Below are positions 34,705 to 46,520 of a DNA stretch of 64,000 nucleotides, piece after piece. The notes beneath the pieces are model-generated. The model saw only the letters and a program-made list of their open reading frames with translations. It was not told where the DNA came from and did no database searches. Source of the DNA: Ursus arctos (Eukaryota > Chordata > Mammalia > Carnivora > Ursidae); NCBI RefSeq assembly GCF_023065955.2, contig NW_026622874.1, positions 10,708,001-10,772,000 of the forward strand, read 5' to 3'. A program made the position numbers and the translations under genes. How positions within the stretch are numbered: position 1 is the stretch's first letter; each line of letters opens with the position of its first letter.

Positions 34705-34845
34705 TGGCCTGGCAACGTCCCCATCTAAAGAAAGAGTGAAGCTGAAGCTCAGACAGGGTAACTTGCCCAAAGTCACATCCAAACTCGGTAGTACGGCTCC
34801 GATGAGCATCCTTTGTCTCCCCAAAGTGCTGGTGGCTCTCTGAAG
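34705..34845 (-). repeat. MIR SINE, antisense
   Basis: ccccatctaaagaaagagtg, aagctgaagctcagacaggg, taacttgcccaaagtcacat. Confidence 0.7.
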
Positions 34846-34874
34846 CAAAGCAGACCGTGTGGCGTAACGAAAAC

Positions 34875-34990
34875 ACGACCAGACCAGGAGTCAGGAAAGC
34901 TGCGTTTCCAAGTTGGCTTTGTCACTTAATTAGCCATGTGTTCCGGGCAGACACCTACCCTTCCGGGGACGGTGCCTCTCTGCCTACACC
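34875..34990 (+). repeat. MIR SINE fragment, sense
   Basis: ccaggagtcaggaaagctgc and ttggctttgtcacttaatta fit a MIR head and core. The rest is lost. Confidence 0.5.
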
Positions 34991-35908
34991 ACGAGGAAGT
35001 TCTACGAGAAAACAGGTAGGGGCTCTGCAGATGAAACAGCCTACAGTTTCTAAGTAGCTTGTACCTTCCCCTGCACTGTCCCTTCGGGCTTAGTCCTCGC
35101 AGGCATTCTTACACATCCACAGGTCCCTTGGGCTCACCTGTCCTGTGACCTTAGAGCTGTGCAAGGTCAGAAGGATGTCCCATGAGCTGCAGAACAGGTA
35201 CTAAAACATTTCTCATGTTGCTGGGACTATCTCAGCTAGAGTCATGTTATTTTTTTCTGCCTCAATGGGTTAACTAGGCACACATATGTCTGTAGACAGA
35301 GCACCACTGAATACACGCTGCAGAGCAAACAGAAGTTTAATTTCCCTTAAACAAACAGCAAGTGCCTGTAGATGCATGAAGCCAGGAAGGGCGATTTCCT
35401 CAGGCAGCCTGCCTCTCCCAGGGGAAGGGGTTGCCCAGGTCCTGATCCAGAGAGAGGAGGAAGAACTCATGGATGGGAAGAGAGGGTTCTGCCATATTCA
35501 GCCAAACCAAATGGCAACCCAAAGGGAAGGAGAGACAGAGAGAACTGGGTTGTGTTATCAATTTTCAATTTCAGTTAACTTTATTGGCATCACAAGGTAG
35601 ACACATTGCCAAAGTCAATACAGTAGATCTGTGTGCCTAAGGCAGGCTTTGGTGCTAATGGAGGTTTAATGCCAGACATCGTGTCCTCCGAAGGTTTCCT
35701 AATGTCCTTCTTTGTCTCCAGTGGCCACATGTCGTGGCTATGATCTTGCTACTGAAGGTCATAAGATGAAGTTTTGGGCACTGAAACCAACCTTATGCTA
35801 AGGGTCTTCTTTCCTGAAACCCTTTTCTACTATTGAGAAACCTTGTGAACTTCTGTTTGTATTTTACTTAACACAGAGTACACAATAATAAAAATAAAAA
35901 AAGTATTT
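34991..35908. other. No feature recognised
   Basis: About 900 bp. The longest frames (104 codons +, 35286-35600; 66 codons -) overlap and have no domain. Confidence 0.45.
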
Positions 35909-35923
35909 TCAGATAGGATATTG

Positions 35924-36150
35924 CTTTTTGGGTTTTTTTTAATGTTTTTTTTATTATATTATGTTAGTCACCATACAGTACATCCCTGGTTTCTGATGTA
36001 AAGTTCGATGATTCATTAGTTGCGTATAACACCCAGTGCACCATGCAATACGTGCCCTCCTTACTACCCATCACCAGCTATCCCATTCCCCCACGCCCCT
36101 CCCCTCTGAAGCCCTCAGTTTGTTTCTCAGAGCCCATAGTCTCTCATGCT
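35924..36150 (-). mobile_element. L1 3' end, antisense, 5'-truncated insertion
   Basis: Only the last ~225 bp of a carnivore L1 3' UTR, in reverse: attatgttagtcaccataca, gtacatccctggtttctgat, acccagtgcaccatgcaata, gaagccctcagtttgtttct. Perfect 15-bp target duplication tcagataggatattg (35909-35923 and 36151-36165). Confidence 0.95.
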
Positions 36151-36310
36151 TCAGATAGGATATTGTTAAAATAGTTCACTTCCTAGGCAGGTTTTTAAAA
36201 GTAAAAAATATCACTAAGAAAACTACTTAAAATTCCCTTTTCAAAAATTCTTGCTATAATGTTTACATTTCTAGTAGACATATAATTAAGTTGCTAATAT
36301 CTAGGAATTT

Positions 36311-36424
36311 TTTAAAGATTTATTTATTTATTTGAGAGAGAGAGAGATCAAGTGTGTGCACGAGCAGGGGGAGGGGCAGAAGGAGAGGAAGAAGCAGACT
36401 CCCTGCTGAGCAGGAAGCCCGACC
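36311..36424 (-). mobile_element. SINEC, antisense, 5'-truncated
   Basis: ttttttaaagatttatttat, then a purine-rich body through gcagactccctgctgagcag, stopping at gaagcccgacc before the tRNA-like head. Short target duplication atctagga on both sides. Confidence 0.9.
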
Positions 36425-36894
36425 ATCTAGGATCCTTGTACAAAGTACCTCCATCCAGAGGAGAAATGGGAAGTGACTTTTTTCTGTTTTTTTTGTTTGT
36501 TTGTTTCCATGATCTCAGTGGCACAGATATGCACTGTATTATTTCCACCAGGAAATACAGCTGCCAGGCCAAGAAGCACTTCAAGGCGATAGATAAAATC
36601 AGATCATGAGCAGATCATGACTCTGGCCTGCAAATATGTGATAATGGATAAGCTTAATGTTTAAACAAATATTTGTTTTAAAGGAGGCAAAAGATGAGTG
36701 TATAACATATGTTTCAGATATAATATAGATATGGCATTTTCAGATATAACACAGGTATGGCATAAGCCTACAATTTGGAGCACATGACCTATAGACAAAA
36801 CATTACCTTCACCTGGTGGCAGCATGCACAAATTATTTCTTGTTAGCTTCCCATATTAAATAATTGACTAAATAAATACATTTGTACCTGCAAA
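36425..36894. other. No feature recognised
   Basis: AT-rich, with (TTTG)n-like patch at 36491-36508. No gene signal. Confidence 0.45.
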
Positions 36895-37075
36895 ATCTAG
36901 AATATTTAAGCTGCAAGGAACCTACTAAATCAGTTAGTGTAATTCCTCTCACTTTACAAAAACTGAGATCCAGATATTTTTGTTTTCATGTTTGCTTAAG
37001 GTCAACATTTCACAACCAACATGGTACTAGAATTCAGGTGTCTCCACTCTCAGAACAGTGAATGTTCCCTTATAT
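36895..37075 (-). repeat. Possible ancient SINE relic, antisense
   Basis: gcaaggaacctactaaatca, ttcctctcactttacaaaaa, cttaaggtcaacatttcaca, tactagaattcaggtgtctc: the order of an old core-SINE/MIR-like antisense copy. Weak. Confidence 0.35.
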
Positions 37076-37256
37076 AAGGATCCTATTCCATACTTGGATT
37101 CTGTACTTTGCCCTTGACATATTCATAAAAGTTAAAACTTAAGTCTATAAAGAGGTCAATGTCCACCAACAATAAATAAACCAATAAATTTTACCTATTT
37201 TCCACATCTAGAAATTTACTTGTTCATTTGACTGTTTTTCTAAGTCAAGGCATTTG

Positions 37257-37278
37257 TTGGTTGGTTGGTTGGTTGGTT
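37257..37278. repeat. (TTGG)n microsatellite
   Basis: Five TTGG units. Confidence 0.9.
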
Positions 37279-37409
37279 AAAGATATCATGCAATTTAATT
37301 TAAAAACCAAGGAGTAATCAAAGCCTTCGTCATTCTGTAGGTTTAATAAGCATTTGCAAAGGAAGGTCATCATTATCACTAACACAATCACAAGATCGGT
37401 TATGTGAGA

Positions 37410-37540
37410 AAGAAGATATACATATATGTATGTATCATATATATGGTATATATGTATCACATATGTGATCAAATAGGATGCATATGTTACATATATGATA
37501 CATGTTGTCTATGTGTGTAGATACATATACATATACCCCT
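37410..37540. repeat. AT-rich TATGTA-type low-complexity tract
   Basis: Alternating purine-pyrimidine ATATAC/TATGTA repeats with several small palindromes such as atcatatatatggtatatat. Simple-sequence origin. Confidence 0.85.
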
Positions 37541-38499
37541 TCTTGTCTTCTAAATGTTTAAGTAGTTCTTCAAAAATTACCTTCATCAAAGTGACTCTTC
37601 ATGGCTATTGAGAGTGGACTAGTGGGACAGACTCTGTAGAGAACAAATACTACAAACAACTCAACTCTAGACTTTTCTCTTCCCCCGAGTCAAAGGCCTT
37701 GGGGAATTCACAAGGTCCCTGAGTCAGGATCTTATGTATTTCTATACACTCCAAGTGTTCGTATGTTTGAGATCCTCACCAGTTTTAAAGGTATTCAAAT
37801 TAGGGGACTGGGATGAATCAGTTAGGATCTGCATCTCCAAAGCATTCAGAGCTATTATCCAGAAGAGTAGCACATCGCGCTTTGATCAGGGAAATTAAAA
37901 CATTCTCCCAAGATACTCTATTTGTAAAACATTTTCCAAATTGAATTCCAGTTGCAGAAATATTTTTGGCAAGTAAACAGCAGGGGGCTGAGAGCCTGGG
38001 CTGTGCCAGCTTTGCTGACTCCGACAGCCAGGATGGAAAGTCCGGAGGAGAGTACGCGAGCGCTGGGGGGACCGAGCCCATGCGAAGAAAGGGAATGCTC
38101 AGTGGGAGCTGGTCTTTCATCACCGAGCACCTCCTGTCTGCTCTCCAGACTCCAAGGACAGAGTGTTGCCACACTGAGAGATACCAGTTAAAGACAGAGA
38201 TGGTGAGGGGAGGAGATAGTGGAACCAGGGATAGAGGCCCAGCAAATGTGAGGGAGGAGCAGTGGGAGCGGGACTGCGGGCCACATAGGGCTCTGCTGGA
38301 GTCCACACTGGAGCCAGCCTGGTACCACTGCTACCCTTGGTGTTGCCATGAGCTGGCCCAGCGCTCATGGCTAGGTCTTGGCGTTCTGCCGACCAGCAAC
38401 TATGTCACACGAGAGCAGAGTTCTCAGTGACTATGAAGAAGCAAGGCCCAAACAAGAGGGCTCTGTGATCATGTCTGAACCGACAAGAACGTGAGCATT
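37541..38499. other. Unassigned, GC-rising block
   Basis: Nothing recognised. Frames of 154-162 codons run on opposite strands over 37818-38430 and overlap, with no domain on either. They are treated as chance. Confidence 0.4.
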
Positions 38500-38835
38500 G
38501 TCTCAGCCCCCAAATGAGCCAACACCCCCTCTCCTGACTAATAGGAATGACTGCTGTTTCTGTATGATGGGGTCTTTGGCCTCGCTCCAGCAAGCCTCCC
38601 CATCACAGAATTATCTCTGCTTCCTGGCAGCATCCGATGCAGAGCAAAGTCTGCTGCTTTAAGCCCTACCCTAAATCAGCTGACAAGAGCAAGCCCAAGC
38701 TCTTCCTAAGTCCTTTCTGGAACCTTCTGACCCAAGCACCCCGCAGTTGCCCAAAGGGCATGGGATCTCTCAGTGCAACCAGCAATAAACGCAACTTGCT
38801 CAGAGGCAGGTGTGCCCCTGCCGGCCTGTGACGCG
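38500..38835 (+). repeat. LTR-like sequence, tentative
   Basis: The wording ctgctgctttaagccctacc, aaatcagctgacaagagcaa, then a polyadenylation signal in aaccagcaataaacgcaact followed by tgctcagaggcaggtgtgcc, resembles the U3/R part of a class I ERV LTR. No boundaries or target duplication were found. Confidence 0.3.
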
Positions 38836-39574
38836 ACGGCCAAGTGACAGCAGTGTCTGTTCAGAGCCGAGCATTGTGCGGACTTCTGAGCTCACAGCTC
38901 TGCACAAAACAGCTTGTCCTCTCCTAAGGGAAGAGCTCATGGCCTTAGGGAGGACGCAAGGAGCAGAGGGCAGAAGGACTTCAGAGTCGTGACAAGTCAA
39001 ACGAAATTCAACAGGATATCCAACAGAGAACCCTGAAGGTGGTATGATACGGAGACCATGAAAGAATGGAGGGACCCGTCAAGATCAAAGGCACTTACTA
39101 TTAGCAAGAAGATAATTCTTACAAACCTCGAAATGCCATCAAGTGTGTGCTACCTGTAAATATATTTACAAATGTTAAGGTGCCAATGACAGGCAAGATC
39201 CAGGCAAGTGATTCACAAAAACAGGGGCTGCGGACTTCCTTGAGCGAACTAAGAAGTAGACAAAGTGGCAGGGGACTTGGGAGAGCCACACCTCTTTAGT
39301 GTGAGAGCCTACAACTTTGCAACCATTCAAAAAGTCCCATCACGGCCCCCAGCCAGCCCATGTCGTGGCCAACACTCTGCCGGGTAGCTGTGTGGCAAAT
39401 GTCTTGCTTTCTTAACACCAGGAAGATTGAGAGTTAAGTATAGAAAGATTTGAGAGAGTCAAACCAGAGTCTTTATAATTTTATGTGAGTGATTATAAAT
39501 TGTATATATTTGCCATTTTGTGTCTGAATAAGTTTTAAGAGACTGGGCCAGTTAGAATGGTAGCCTTGTAATGC
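38836..39574. other. No feature recognised
   Basis: No repeat or gene recognised. Confidence 0.45.
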
Positions 39575-39752
39575 GAGGGGGGTGGGGGAATGGGATAGAC
39601 GGGTGATGGGTAGTAAGGAGGGCATGTATGTAACACCCATGGTGCACTGGGTGTTATACACAACTAATGAATCATCGAACTTTACATCGGAAACCGGGGA
39701 TGTACTGTATGGTGACTAACATAATAAAAAATCATTAAAAAAAAAAATAAAA
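39575..39752 (+). mobile_element. L1 3' end, sense, 5'-truncated
   Basis: Same L1 3' UTR family as 35924 and 52076 but in sense: tggggg­aatgggatag type, gatgggtagtaaggagggca, ggtgcactgggtgttataca, atggtgactaacataataaa, A-tail. No clear target duplication was found. Confidence 0.9.
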
Positions 39753-39849
39753 CACAATTGAGTAATTCATGTGTTTTACCATTTTAAGTTGAATTCTTAT
39801 TAAACTTATTGGAACGTATAAGAGAACTCTAGGACCTTGCATTTATAAA
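39753..39849. other. No feature recognised
   Basis: Short spacer after the L1 A-tail. Confidence 0.4.
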
Positions 39850-40210
39850 TGTAAGGGCTTAAATGTATGTGGGTATTGAAGTACACACAAAAGACACCCA
39901 GACAAAAGACAGAGATCTAGAAACTCATGTGAACACAAGCAGACACGGGAGTGTGTGGTAAGTGCTGTGATGGAGAAAGATAACATGCTGCATGGAAACA
40001 AGCAGGAGGGGCCGTATACGGACCGTGGAGGAGGACCCTTCCGGAGGAGGTATAGGTAAACCAAGGAAAAGGTGTAAAGAGGGCGGGAGGGAGGGCGGAG
40101 CCACAAGACGTTCTCTTATTTACATATACCAAGAGCCTATCAGCACAAAGCTAGGGGCCAGGGAGACCAGCAAACAAAATAAGATCCCTCCTCTCCCGGA
40201 GAAGACAGTA
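39850..40210 (-). repeat. L2 LINE, antisense, two pieces
   Basis: ggtaagtgctgtgatggaga (39957) is antisense L2 interior. At 40125-40205, accaagagcctatcagcaca and agcaaacaaaataagatccc with tcctctcccggagaa resemble the antisense L2 3' end. The order suggests two copies. Confidence 0.5.
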
Positions 40211-41424
40211 GGTAAGAGGGAGCTCCTGGCTCTTGGGGGAATAGAAAGCAGTTCAGTGTATAGAAGCCTATCCCTGGTGAGTCGGAGGGTGGTCCCGCTC
40301 ATTCCCTGGGAGGGTGGAGACCCGGCGCGCACAGGTGCACACGAAGTCCCTAATGCTGTGCGGGAAACCAGGGGGTTCCCAGCAAACCACTCCTTTCTTC
40401 TTCATTTTTCAAGTTCTTTTTGCTTCGGGGATCAGAAGCCTATTTGTAAATCAAATATTTTAAACTTTCCTGAGGCTCAACCACTGGAATTCTCAAACTA
40501 CCAACCCCCTCACCCCAAGGGCCCCTGAAACCGGATCCGCCTGTAAGCAAATCAACAGCTCGTCTTTTGCACAAGCCTGAGGTTCTGGGCTGTAGAAACT
40601 GGCATGATTGTTCATAAAGGACCCTGAAGACCCGCAGGGGATGGAACTTAACTCTCAGGGCTGCCCAGCTTTGGCAGATCAGAGATCTTTTTAAAAGAGA
40701 AAATTGATCCTACTTTCTCAAGACCAAATGACGAGTGAGGAGGTTAGGGGGGTGGGGACAGAAGGTCTAGGAGGGTAAAAAGCGGGGACCACAGTTGCAA
40801 ACTCTGACGAAAGAAGAATGAGGACAGAAATGGCTGAGGATGACAGAGTTCGAGACCACTGCAACCCAGCTCAGAATTTACACCGCTACAGAGGCTCTGG
40901 TTTTACCCACACAAAGTGTTTTATAAAGAGACTGGTAGCTCTGGAATTTACAAAACTCATTCTCCATTTCATAGGCTACAGCCTTCAAATAATTCTACCT
41001 CACCTCTCATGTCTAATGGAACAGATGTGTGTCTCAGGGGGAAGGATTGAGAAGTATTTCCTCCAAATGTCCTTGGGACACTGTGAAATGGGTTTAAAGA
41101 ACCATTTCCATCAGCATGTGCAGACCCTCTGTATGTGTGTGCGACTTTTGTCTGAGGTTATCAGGACATCGAAGCCTCTCGCTCCTGCGAATACCATGTG
41201 GGATTGTCTGGTGGCTATCTGAACATTATCTTCAAATCTCCATAGAAGAATTGTCCCTGTGTTTCATGTCAACAATAGTTGAGCCAAACTGCCTTTGACG
41301 TCCCTGGAGTTATCTGATCACCCAGATGACACTGAACAGAGCTAGATGACTGGGAGTCGGCAGCTCGGCCCTAACATCTGCCCAAGGCCAGGAGCAAGGG
41401 TTCCAGGAGTTATATGAGCCACTA
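40211..41424. other. No feature recognised
   Basis: About 1.2 kb with no recognised repeat. A 134-codon frame (+, 40818-41222) begins with a plausible Met but has no recognisable domain; chance is the simplest reading. Confidence 0.4.
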
Positions 41425-41790
41425 AGTCCATCCAGTCTACCATCTGTCACTAGCTAACCATGCCACCTTGGGTCACTGACTTCCCCATTCTGTGCCATCT
41501 GTGAAGTGTGTATAATAGCACATCATGTCCTTCTGTCCCTCCTCTGCCCTCTCCTGCTCCTGCTCTCCCTCTCTTCCTATGTCCCTCCCTCCTTCCTTCT
41601 GTCCCTCCCTCCCTCCCTCTCTTCCTTCCTTCCTCTCCACCTCCTCCTTCTCCCTTCCTCCCTCTCTCTGCCCCTCTGTCCTTCTGTTTCCCTCTTATAG
41701 AAGAAGATAATATGTCTGTAAAGTGCTTCGAGCTCCTTGGAGATAGAGGGTCTATAAATATAAGCTGTTATCACTGTTACCATGGAAACA
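41425..41790 (+). repeat. MIR SINE, sense, split by a pyrimidine tract
   Basis: Left half (41425-41524): ctgtcactagctaaccatgc, caccttgggtcactgacttc, catctgtgaagtgtgtataa. Right half (41700-41790): gaagataatatgtctgtaaa, gtgcttcgagctccttggag, ctataaatataagctgttat. The two halves join into one MIR if 41525-41697 is removed. Confidence 0.8.
41525..41697. repeat. CCT/CCCT-rich polypyrimidine tract
   Basis: Almost pure pyrimidine on the plus strand with CCTCCCT, CCTTCCT and CTCTGCC units. Lies inside the MIR. Confidence 0.95.
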
Positions 41791-42249
41791 CTCACAGAGA
41801 ACTGTGCTCCATTGCTGTGTTTGCTGGGCATAATTCTGGCCTTCTTGCCCTACTGGCTTCTTGAGGCTGTTAGACAAGCAATGATTTTACAAAGCACTGC
41901 AGCCAGGTAGGGGGTGGAGACCCAGGGCAGAACTTGTTTGCAACTCAGCTCCTCTTCGTGTCAATCTTGAAAAATTGTGCTTCTATTTGCTGAAGCAGAG
42001 GGTCATGCAAAACTGGCCAGAGTCAGCTATTAATCCATCATGCCAATGACGACAGGGATAGGTGCGCTCCCCAACCAAGGACCCTCATCTATAACAAGGT
42101 TCAGGCAAGGAAGAATTCCAATAAGCTACAGAAATAATATTACATCCATTTCCTAAATTTGCTCTGACTCCTGACTCCTCAACTTCAGAACCATGGCTAG
42201 CAAAATGTTGGGGTTAGGAGTCAGTACCTTTCTGCCAATCCGTGGCCTT
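41791..42249. other. No feature recognised
   Basis: No repeat or gene recognised. Confidence 0.4.
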
Positions 42250-42350
42250 CTGGAAAGCAGGAGCTGTGTCTTCTTCACTAGTCTTTGCAAAGCCTAGTAC
42301 AGGACCTGGCACATAGCAGGTGCTGGACAGAGGTTTGTGAAAAAGGACGA
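42250..42350 (+). repeat. L2 LINE 3' tail, sense
   Basis: ctgtgtcttcttcactagtc, gcctagtacaggacctggca, catagcaggtgctggacaga. Confidence 0.68.
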
Positions 42351-42734
42351 GTAAGTGGCTGCCATTTTCATTTACACAGCTGAAAGTGCTGTTAAGGCAT
42401 ATGCCATCAAGTGTTGGCTTGGACTCAAGTCCCCGTGTTTGCTTTCTGCCCCACCCCTCACCCCCTTCAGTGAGGCAGTGATGCACTCCAGTTCTGCTTC
42501 CATGGATGGTCCTGGGAAAGTTGCTCTACAGCTCAAAGCCTCACACGGGAGAGTAACGTCTCCTAATTGCTAACCAAACAGTAGTGAAAGGTCCCGTGCC
42601 AAAGGTAAGGAGTGGAAGCCATGGGAAAGGTCATTAGTCATTGGAGGCAATGCTACGATCTCCAGGGAAATTTTCCAGGCCTCAGATGAGCAAAGGCAAG
42701 GAAATCGGAATGGGCTTTCAAGTCAAACGAATCA
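42351..42734. other. No feature recognised
   Basis: No repeat or gene recognised. Confidence 0.4.
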
Positions 42735-42915
42735 AAGAATTCAATGCATGAGCCCTGCCACTTACTGGCTTCCCTGAGCCTCAAGACTACCATCTGTAAA
42801 GTTAGAATAATAGCATTATCTCACGGGTTTGAGGAGACAGTTAAAAGAAATAAGTACGAAAACTCATAGCTCAGTGGCTAGCACCAGTCAATGATTAACA
42901 CATGTTCATGCCATT
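42735..42915 (+). repeat. MIR SINE, sense
   Basis: gccctgccacttactggctt, ccctgagcctcaagactacc, atctgtaaagttagaataat, then agctcagtggctagcaccag and the tail caatgattaacacatgttca. Confidence 0.78.
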
Positions 42916-43099
42916 CCATTAGTTTCGCAATATGCATGAAGAAAGCAGAATATTTTGAATAATGCATTTACTAGTTTATTCCAAAGGCCAGGCAGATGTT
43001 TCAGATCCCACCAAGATGGGGCATGTGGCAGCCTTGCCTTTGAGCAGGGGGCGTGCGGAACTGAAGGGCGGAGAGAAAATGCACAGGCTCACACAGAGA

Positions 43100-43260
43100 G
43101 CCAAACAGAAGAGCTACGTAATTTACAGGGCCCAATGTTAATTGAAGATGCAGGGCCCCTTGCGTAAAAATTAAGAATTTAAAGGGGGAAACAGTAGACC
43201 ATTCAACGCTGTGTGACTGGCTAGGCTGCAGCCCCAGAAAGCCAGCCCGGGAGCCGGGGA
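43100..43260. repeat. Possible DNA-transposon relic
   Basis: tttacagggcccaatgttaa, ttgaagatgcagggcccctt, gcgtaaaaattaagaattta resembles a mammalian hAT-type non-autonomous repeat. Terminal repeats were not identified. Confidence 0.3.
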
Positions 43261-43559
43261 CAGATAGAAGCTTCACGGCGTTACCAAATGCTACTTTTGT
43301 CATCACTGTGGGTCTCATTCAGGCAGAGAGGGCGGAATGGTTTCCACAAACTGCTTGGATAGACTGAACTCATCTTCTAAGCTTAACCTAAGCTGTAGTG
43401 AAGGTCATTTCAGGAGGGAAAAGCTCATAAAAACAACCAAACTCCTATTGGAGCAATTAATGATCGCATACAACGTGATCAGAGGTTCGGATCGTTCTTG
43501 TATCCTTATTTACGGGGATGTGGAGGTGACGTCAAACTGAAAGCATATGAAAGACACTC
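43261..43559. other. No feature recognised
   Basis: No repeat or gene recognised. Confidence 0.4.
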
Positions 43560-43650
43560 ACCATTTATTCAACTGCTGTTTAACAAGCCCCTGCTATATA
43601 CGAGACACGGCACTAGGCCATATCAGGGAAACAGAGATTATCTTTACGAT
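43560..43650 (-). repeat. L2 LINE 3' tail, antisense
   Basis: ccatttattcaactgctgtt, gcccctgctatatacgagac, acggcactaggccatatcag. Confidence 0.62.
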
Positions 43651-43819
43651 GTCTAAAGTCCCTTTCAGTTCTAACATTTGATAGAATGCTTTCAAATGGA
43701 GTATTTAAAATCTATCATTTATATTTATATATATGTGTGTTCCTACCTGCTAGGATTTTTATATGGTCATTCACCTAGATTTTCACTGAGCCCTTCAAAG
43801 ATTGGGAGCATTGTGTTTT

Positions 43820-43960
43820 GGGTTTTTTTTTAATTGGGTCATAAAACTAAGTCACAGGGAAGACAATGGATTCTCCCAGAGTCAAATAATAAGGTTGCGG
43901 CAGAACATAACCTCCTCTAGATAGCTTCCTGAGTCCATTCTCAATGGTTCCCGTTCTTCT
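43820..43960 (-). repeat. MIR-like, antisense, weak
   Basis: aactaagtcacagggaagac and agagtcaaataataaggttg fit the antisense MIR core. Weak match. Confidence 0.4.
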
Positions 43961-44094
43961 CCACTCTCCGCCCACCAATAAAGAATGTGATTAAAATGGG
44001 TCATCCTCCTCTCTTGGTTGCCAGTGTACAACTAGTAACGGAAGACTCTTCTCATAAAAGTCATTCTGAGCACAGGATTTAACCAGACAAATCT

Positions 44095-44255
44095 AACTCA
44101 GATGTTGCCTTCACCACTTGTTATCAATGATCTGTACAAATTACTTGATTTTCTGACGCCTCCATTTTCTCATAGGTTGAAATATTAATTCCTCTCCAGT
44201 GTCTTTGAGGGCAACAAGTATCTAGCAGTGTCTGGTACACAGTGTCTGTTCATCT
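44095..44255 (+). repeat. MIR SINE, sense
   Basis: ccttcaccacttgttatcaa, atctgtacaaattacttgat, ctccattttctcataggttg, then agcagtgtctggtacacagt. Confidence 0.58.
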
Positions 44256-44463
44256 ACTGCTGAGCCCACTCCCACGCCTCTGCTCTCCATTCCTTCTGGA
44301 GAGCCTATCGTGAACAGAAGGTCATGGGCTGTCATGGTCCCCTTACTTCACTGAGAAACATGGCCCATGGAATGGTGGAAAGGGAAACCTCCCAGATGCA
44401 GAGCCAAGAAACCCAGCGTGGATAAGATAAAAGACAGGTGTCGAGCTGATTAACTCTAATATT

Positions 44464-44667
44464 CTCTCTCTCTTTCTTAAAAAGATTTTATTTATTTATT
44501 TGACAGAGAGAGACAGTGAGAGGGGGAACACAAGCAGGGGGAGTGGGAGAGGGAGAAGCAGGCTTCCTGCCGAGCAGGGAGCCTGATGCAGGGCTCGATC
44601 CCAGGACCCTGGGATCATGACCTGAGCGGAAGGCAGACGCTTAACAACTGAGCCACCCAGGCGCCCC
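44464..44667 (-). mobile_element. SINEC, antisense
   Basis: Complete SINE in reverse, ending aactgagccacccaggcgcc. Perfect 17-bp target duplication tgattaactctaatatt (44447-44463 and 44668-44684). Confidence 0.98.
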
Positions 44668-44684
44668 TGATTAACTCTAATATT

Positions 44685-45589
44685 GACTTAGTATTCAGCT
44701 TTACATGTGTGAAATCTCATTGAGGGTTCCTCTGGTTACCCTCAGTTGTTTATAACCCCTCACTGGACACCCTGCTGTACAATCCTGGTGTTTACTGGAT
44801 CCAAGCATGTGAAGAGCAGAATGGAACAGTACCGGAGAAGAAGGAAACAAGGTTGAGAGAGGAGAGATCCAAGAGTTCTACCTATTCTTCCAGGAAACGG
44901 AAGCCCTTAGTTGGTAGACCCATCAGCCATTCTAAATGAGAGATTAAAACTAGAGGAAAGGGAAAAAAAAAAAAAAGCGTTTCTCTCCCCCAGGCTGTTA
45001 CCCCAAAATGAGGATACAGAGATGTTACTATACATACCAGGGCCCTGCTTGAGTGTTACTTGCAAAGAGTGACAAAAATCCCTAATAAACCAGGGTGAAT
45101 AGCCAAACAGGCCTAAAATTCCCCCATTGCTAGAGATTCACATGTAATGAGAAGGCCCTGGGCCCCAAGGAGACCCTAGTGCATGTGCACGGCCGAACAC
45201 AGAACTCTGAGGGAATGGGGACGCAGGACGTGGGAATTCTGATGGCTCAGATCCCACTGGCAAAGATGCGGAAAGAGACGGAAAGCTGCCAAAGCCCAGT
45301 TAGTACGTTTCACGGTTTTGCCTGGGCGCAGGGCTCTCAGGGGAGGCAAGGAAGGCTGTTCAGGACAGCTCGGAACTGTCACATGGGACAAGTTTCATCT
45401 CATCTCACCTTATGGCCATCCTTGTGGTCACGACTGTGCAACCCTCCCCAATGCCTGTGTGTAGGGCTCGCTCTGAGCCCCCCACCTTTTCACATTATGT
45501 TTATTTCAACCTTCACTAACGTCTGAGGGATTCAAGGTGCACTGTTCTAATCTGGAGTGTTTGGTAACAAAGAAGAGTTTCTTAAGCTA
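44685..45589. other. No feature recognised
   Basis: About 900 bp with an A14 run at about 44962. One 115-codon frame (+, 45179-45526) and an antisense one overlap it; no domain. Confidence 0.45.
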
Positions 45590-46150
45590 ATTCAAAAGAA
45601 GGGGTTTTAATCTAAAGATACAGAAATCTCCTGGGAATCCAAGGACAGGGCTGCATGGGGCAGCTGGCCCTGTGAGAAGCGGAACCGAGAAGCTGTGGAG
45701 AGCTCTGGCGGGGCTCGCTAACTGTCTCCCAGGGCTCGCTCGTCCCTCCTTCTTAGCGACAGAGTCCCGTGTGCCGTCTGTGAGCACATAGCTTTTCCGC
45801 AGCCTGCCTCGCAGCTGGGTATGACAACACGAGTAACCGGGTATAAATGGAAGCAAGATGTACAAATTTGGCATCATCTTCTTAAAGTCAAACCACTCGT
45901 CCTGGATTTTCTCCCTGCAGTAAGATGGAATGCAGACATGGTGTTGACTCAGCCTTCATCAGGCAAAGAAGGACAACGCTGCAGAGAATGCCAGAACGAC
46001 ACAATGGAAGAACAAAGGTCCCTAGGTAACTTCACGCAGAACCACCTTGCCAGCCTGGACCGTTCATCTGCAGGCTGTTACAGAAAAAAAAAATAACTGC
46101 TCCTTTTTGGAGCCACTTTATTTTTGGGTCTCTGACAGTGGCTTTGCTCG
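45590..46150 (+). repeat. MaLR-like LTR, sense
   Basis: gaaatctcctgggaatccaa, agtcccgtgtgccgtctgtg with agcacatagcttttccgcag, then the end ggagccactttatttttggg and tctctgacagtggctttgct, which fits the conserved LTR terminus of the MaLR type. Subfamily not assigned. Confidence 0.5.
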
Positions 46151-46264
46151 CATCTTTACCAACATAAGAACGGAGGGCTAGCCCACAGATGGAGCTTCTC
46201 GGTGTCCATGCCACCCTGGTCCGCTCTGCCACAGCCAGGTCGAAGAGGCTCTGTCTCCATCAGC

Positions 46265-46520
46265 TCAGACCGCTCTCTCAAAATACCATAGACTGGGTGG
46301 CTTAAACAATAGCCAGTTCTCTGCTCACAGTTCTGGAAGCAGGAAGTCCGAGATCAGGGCGCCAGCATGGTCTGGGAACTGGGGAGGGCTGTCTTCCTGG
46401 CTTGCGGTCTTGCTGTATCTCCACGTGGCTCATCTAACCCGAATCGTCTCTCCCGAAGGCCCCAGCTCCTCATACCATCACCCTGGGGGGGTAGGGGTTC
46501 AACATATGAATTTGGGGGGG
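46265..46520 (-). repeat. MLT1-like (MaLR) LTR, antisense
   Basis: Clear antisense MLT1 wording: accatagactgggtggctta, cacagttctggaagcaggaa, gtccgagatcagggcgccag, and the distal end ggtaggggttcaacatatga with atttgggggg. Confidence 0.8.

Noticed and set aside
39992..40528. 178-codon open frame
   Set aside because: Starts in L2-like antisense sequence; no family recognised; chance length in this composition.
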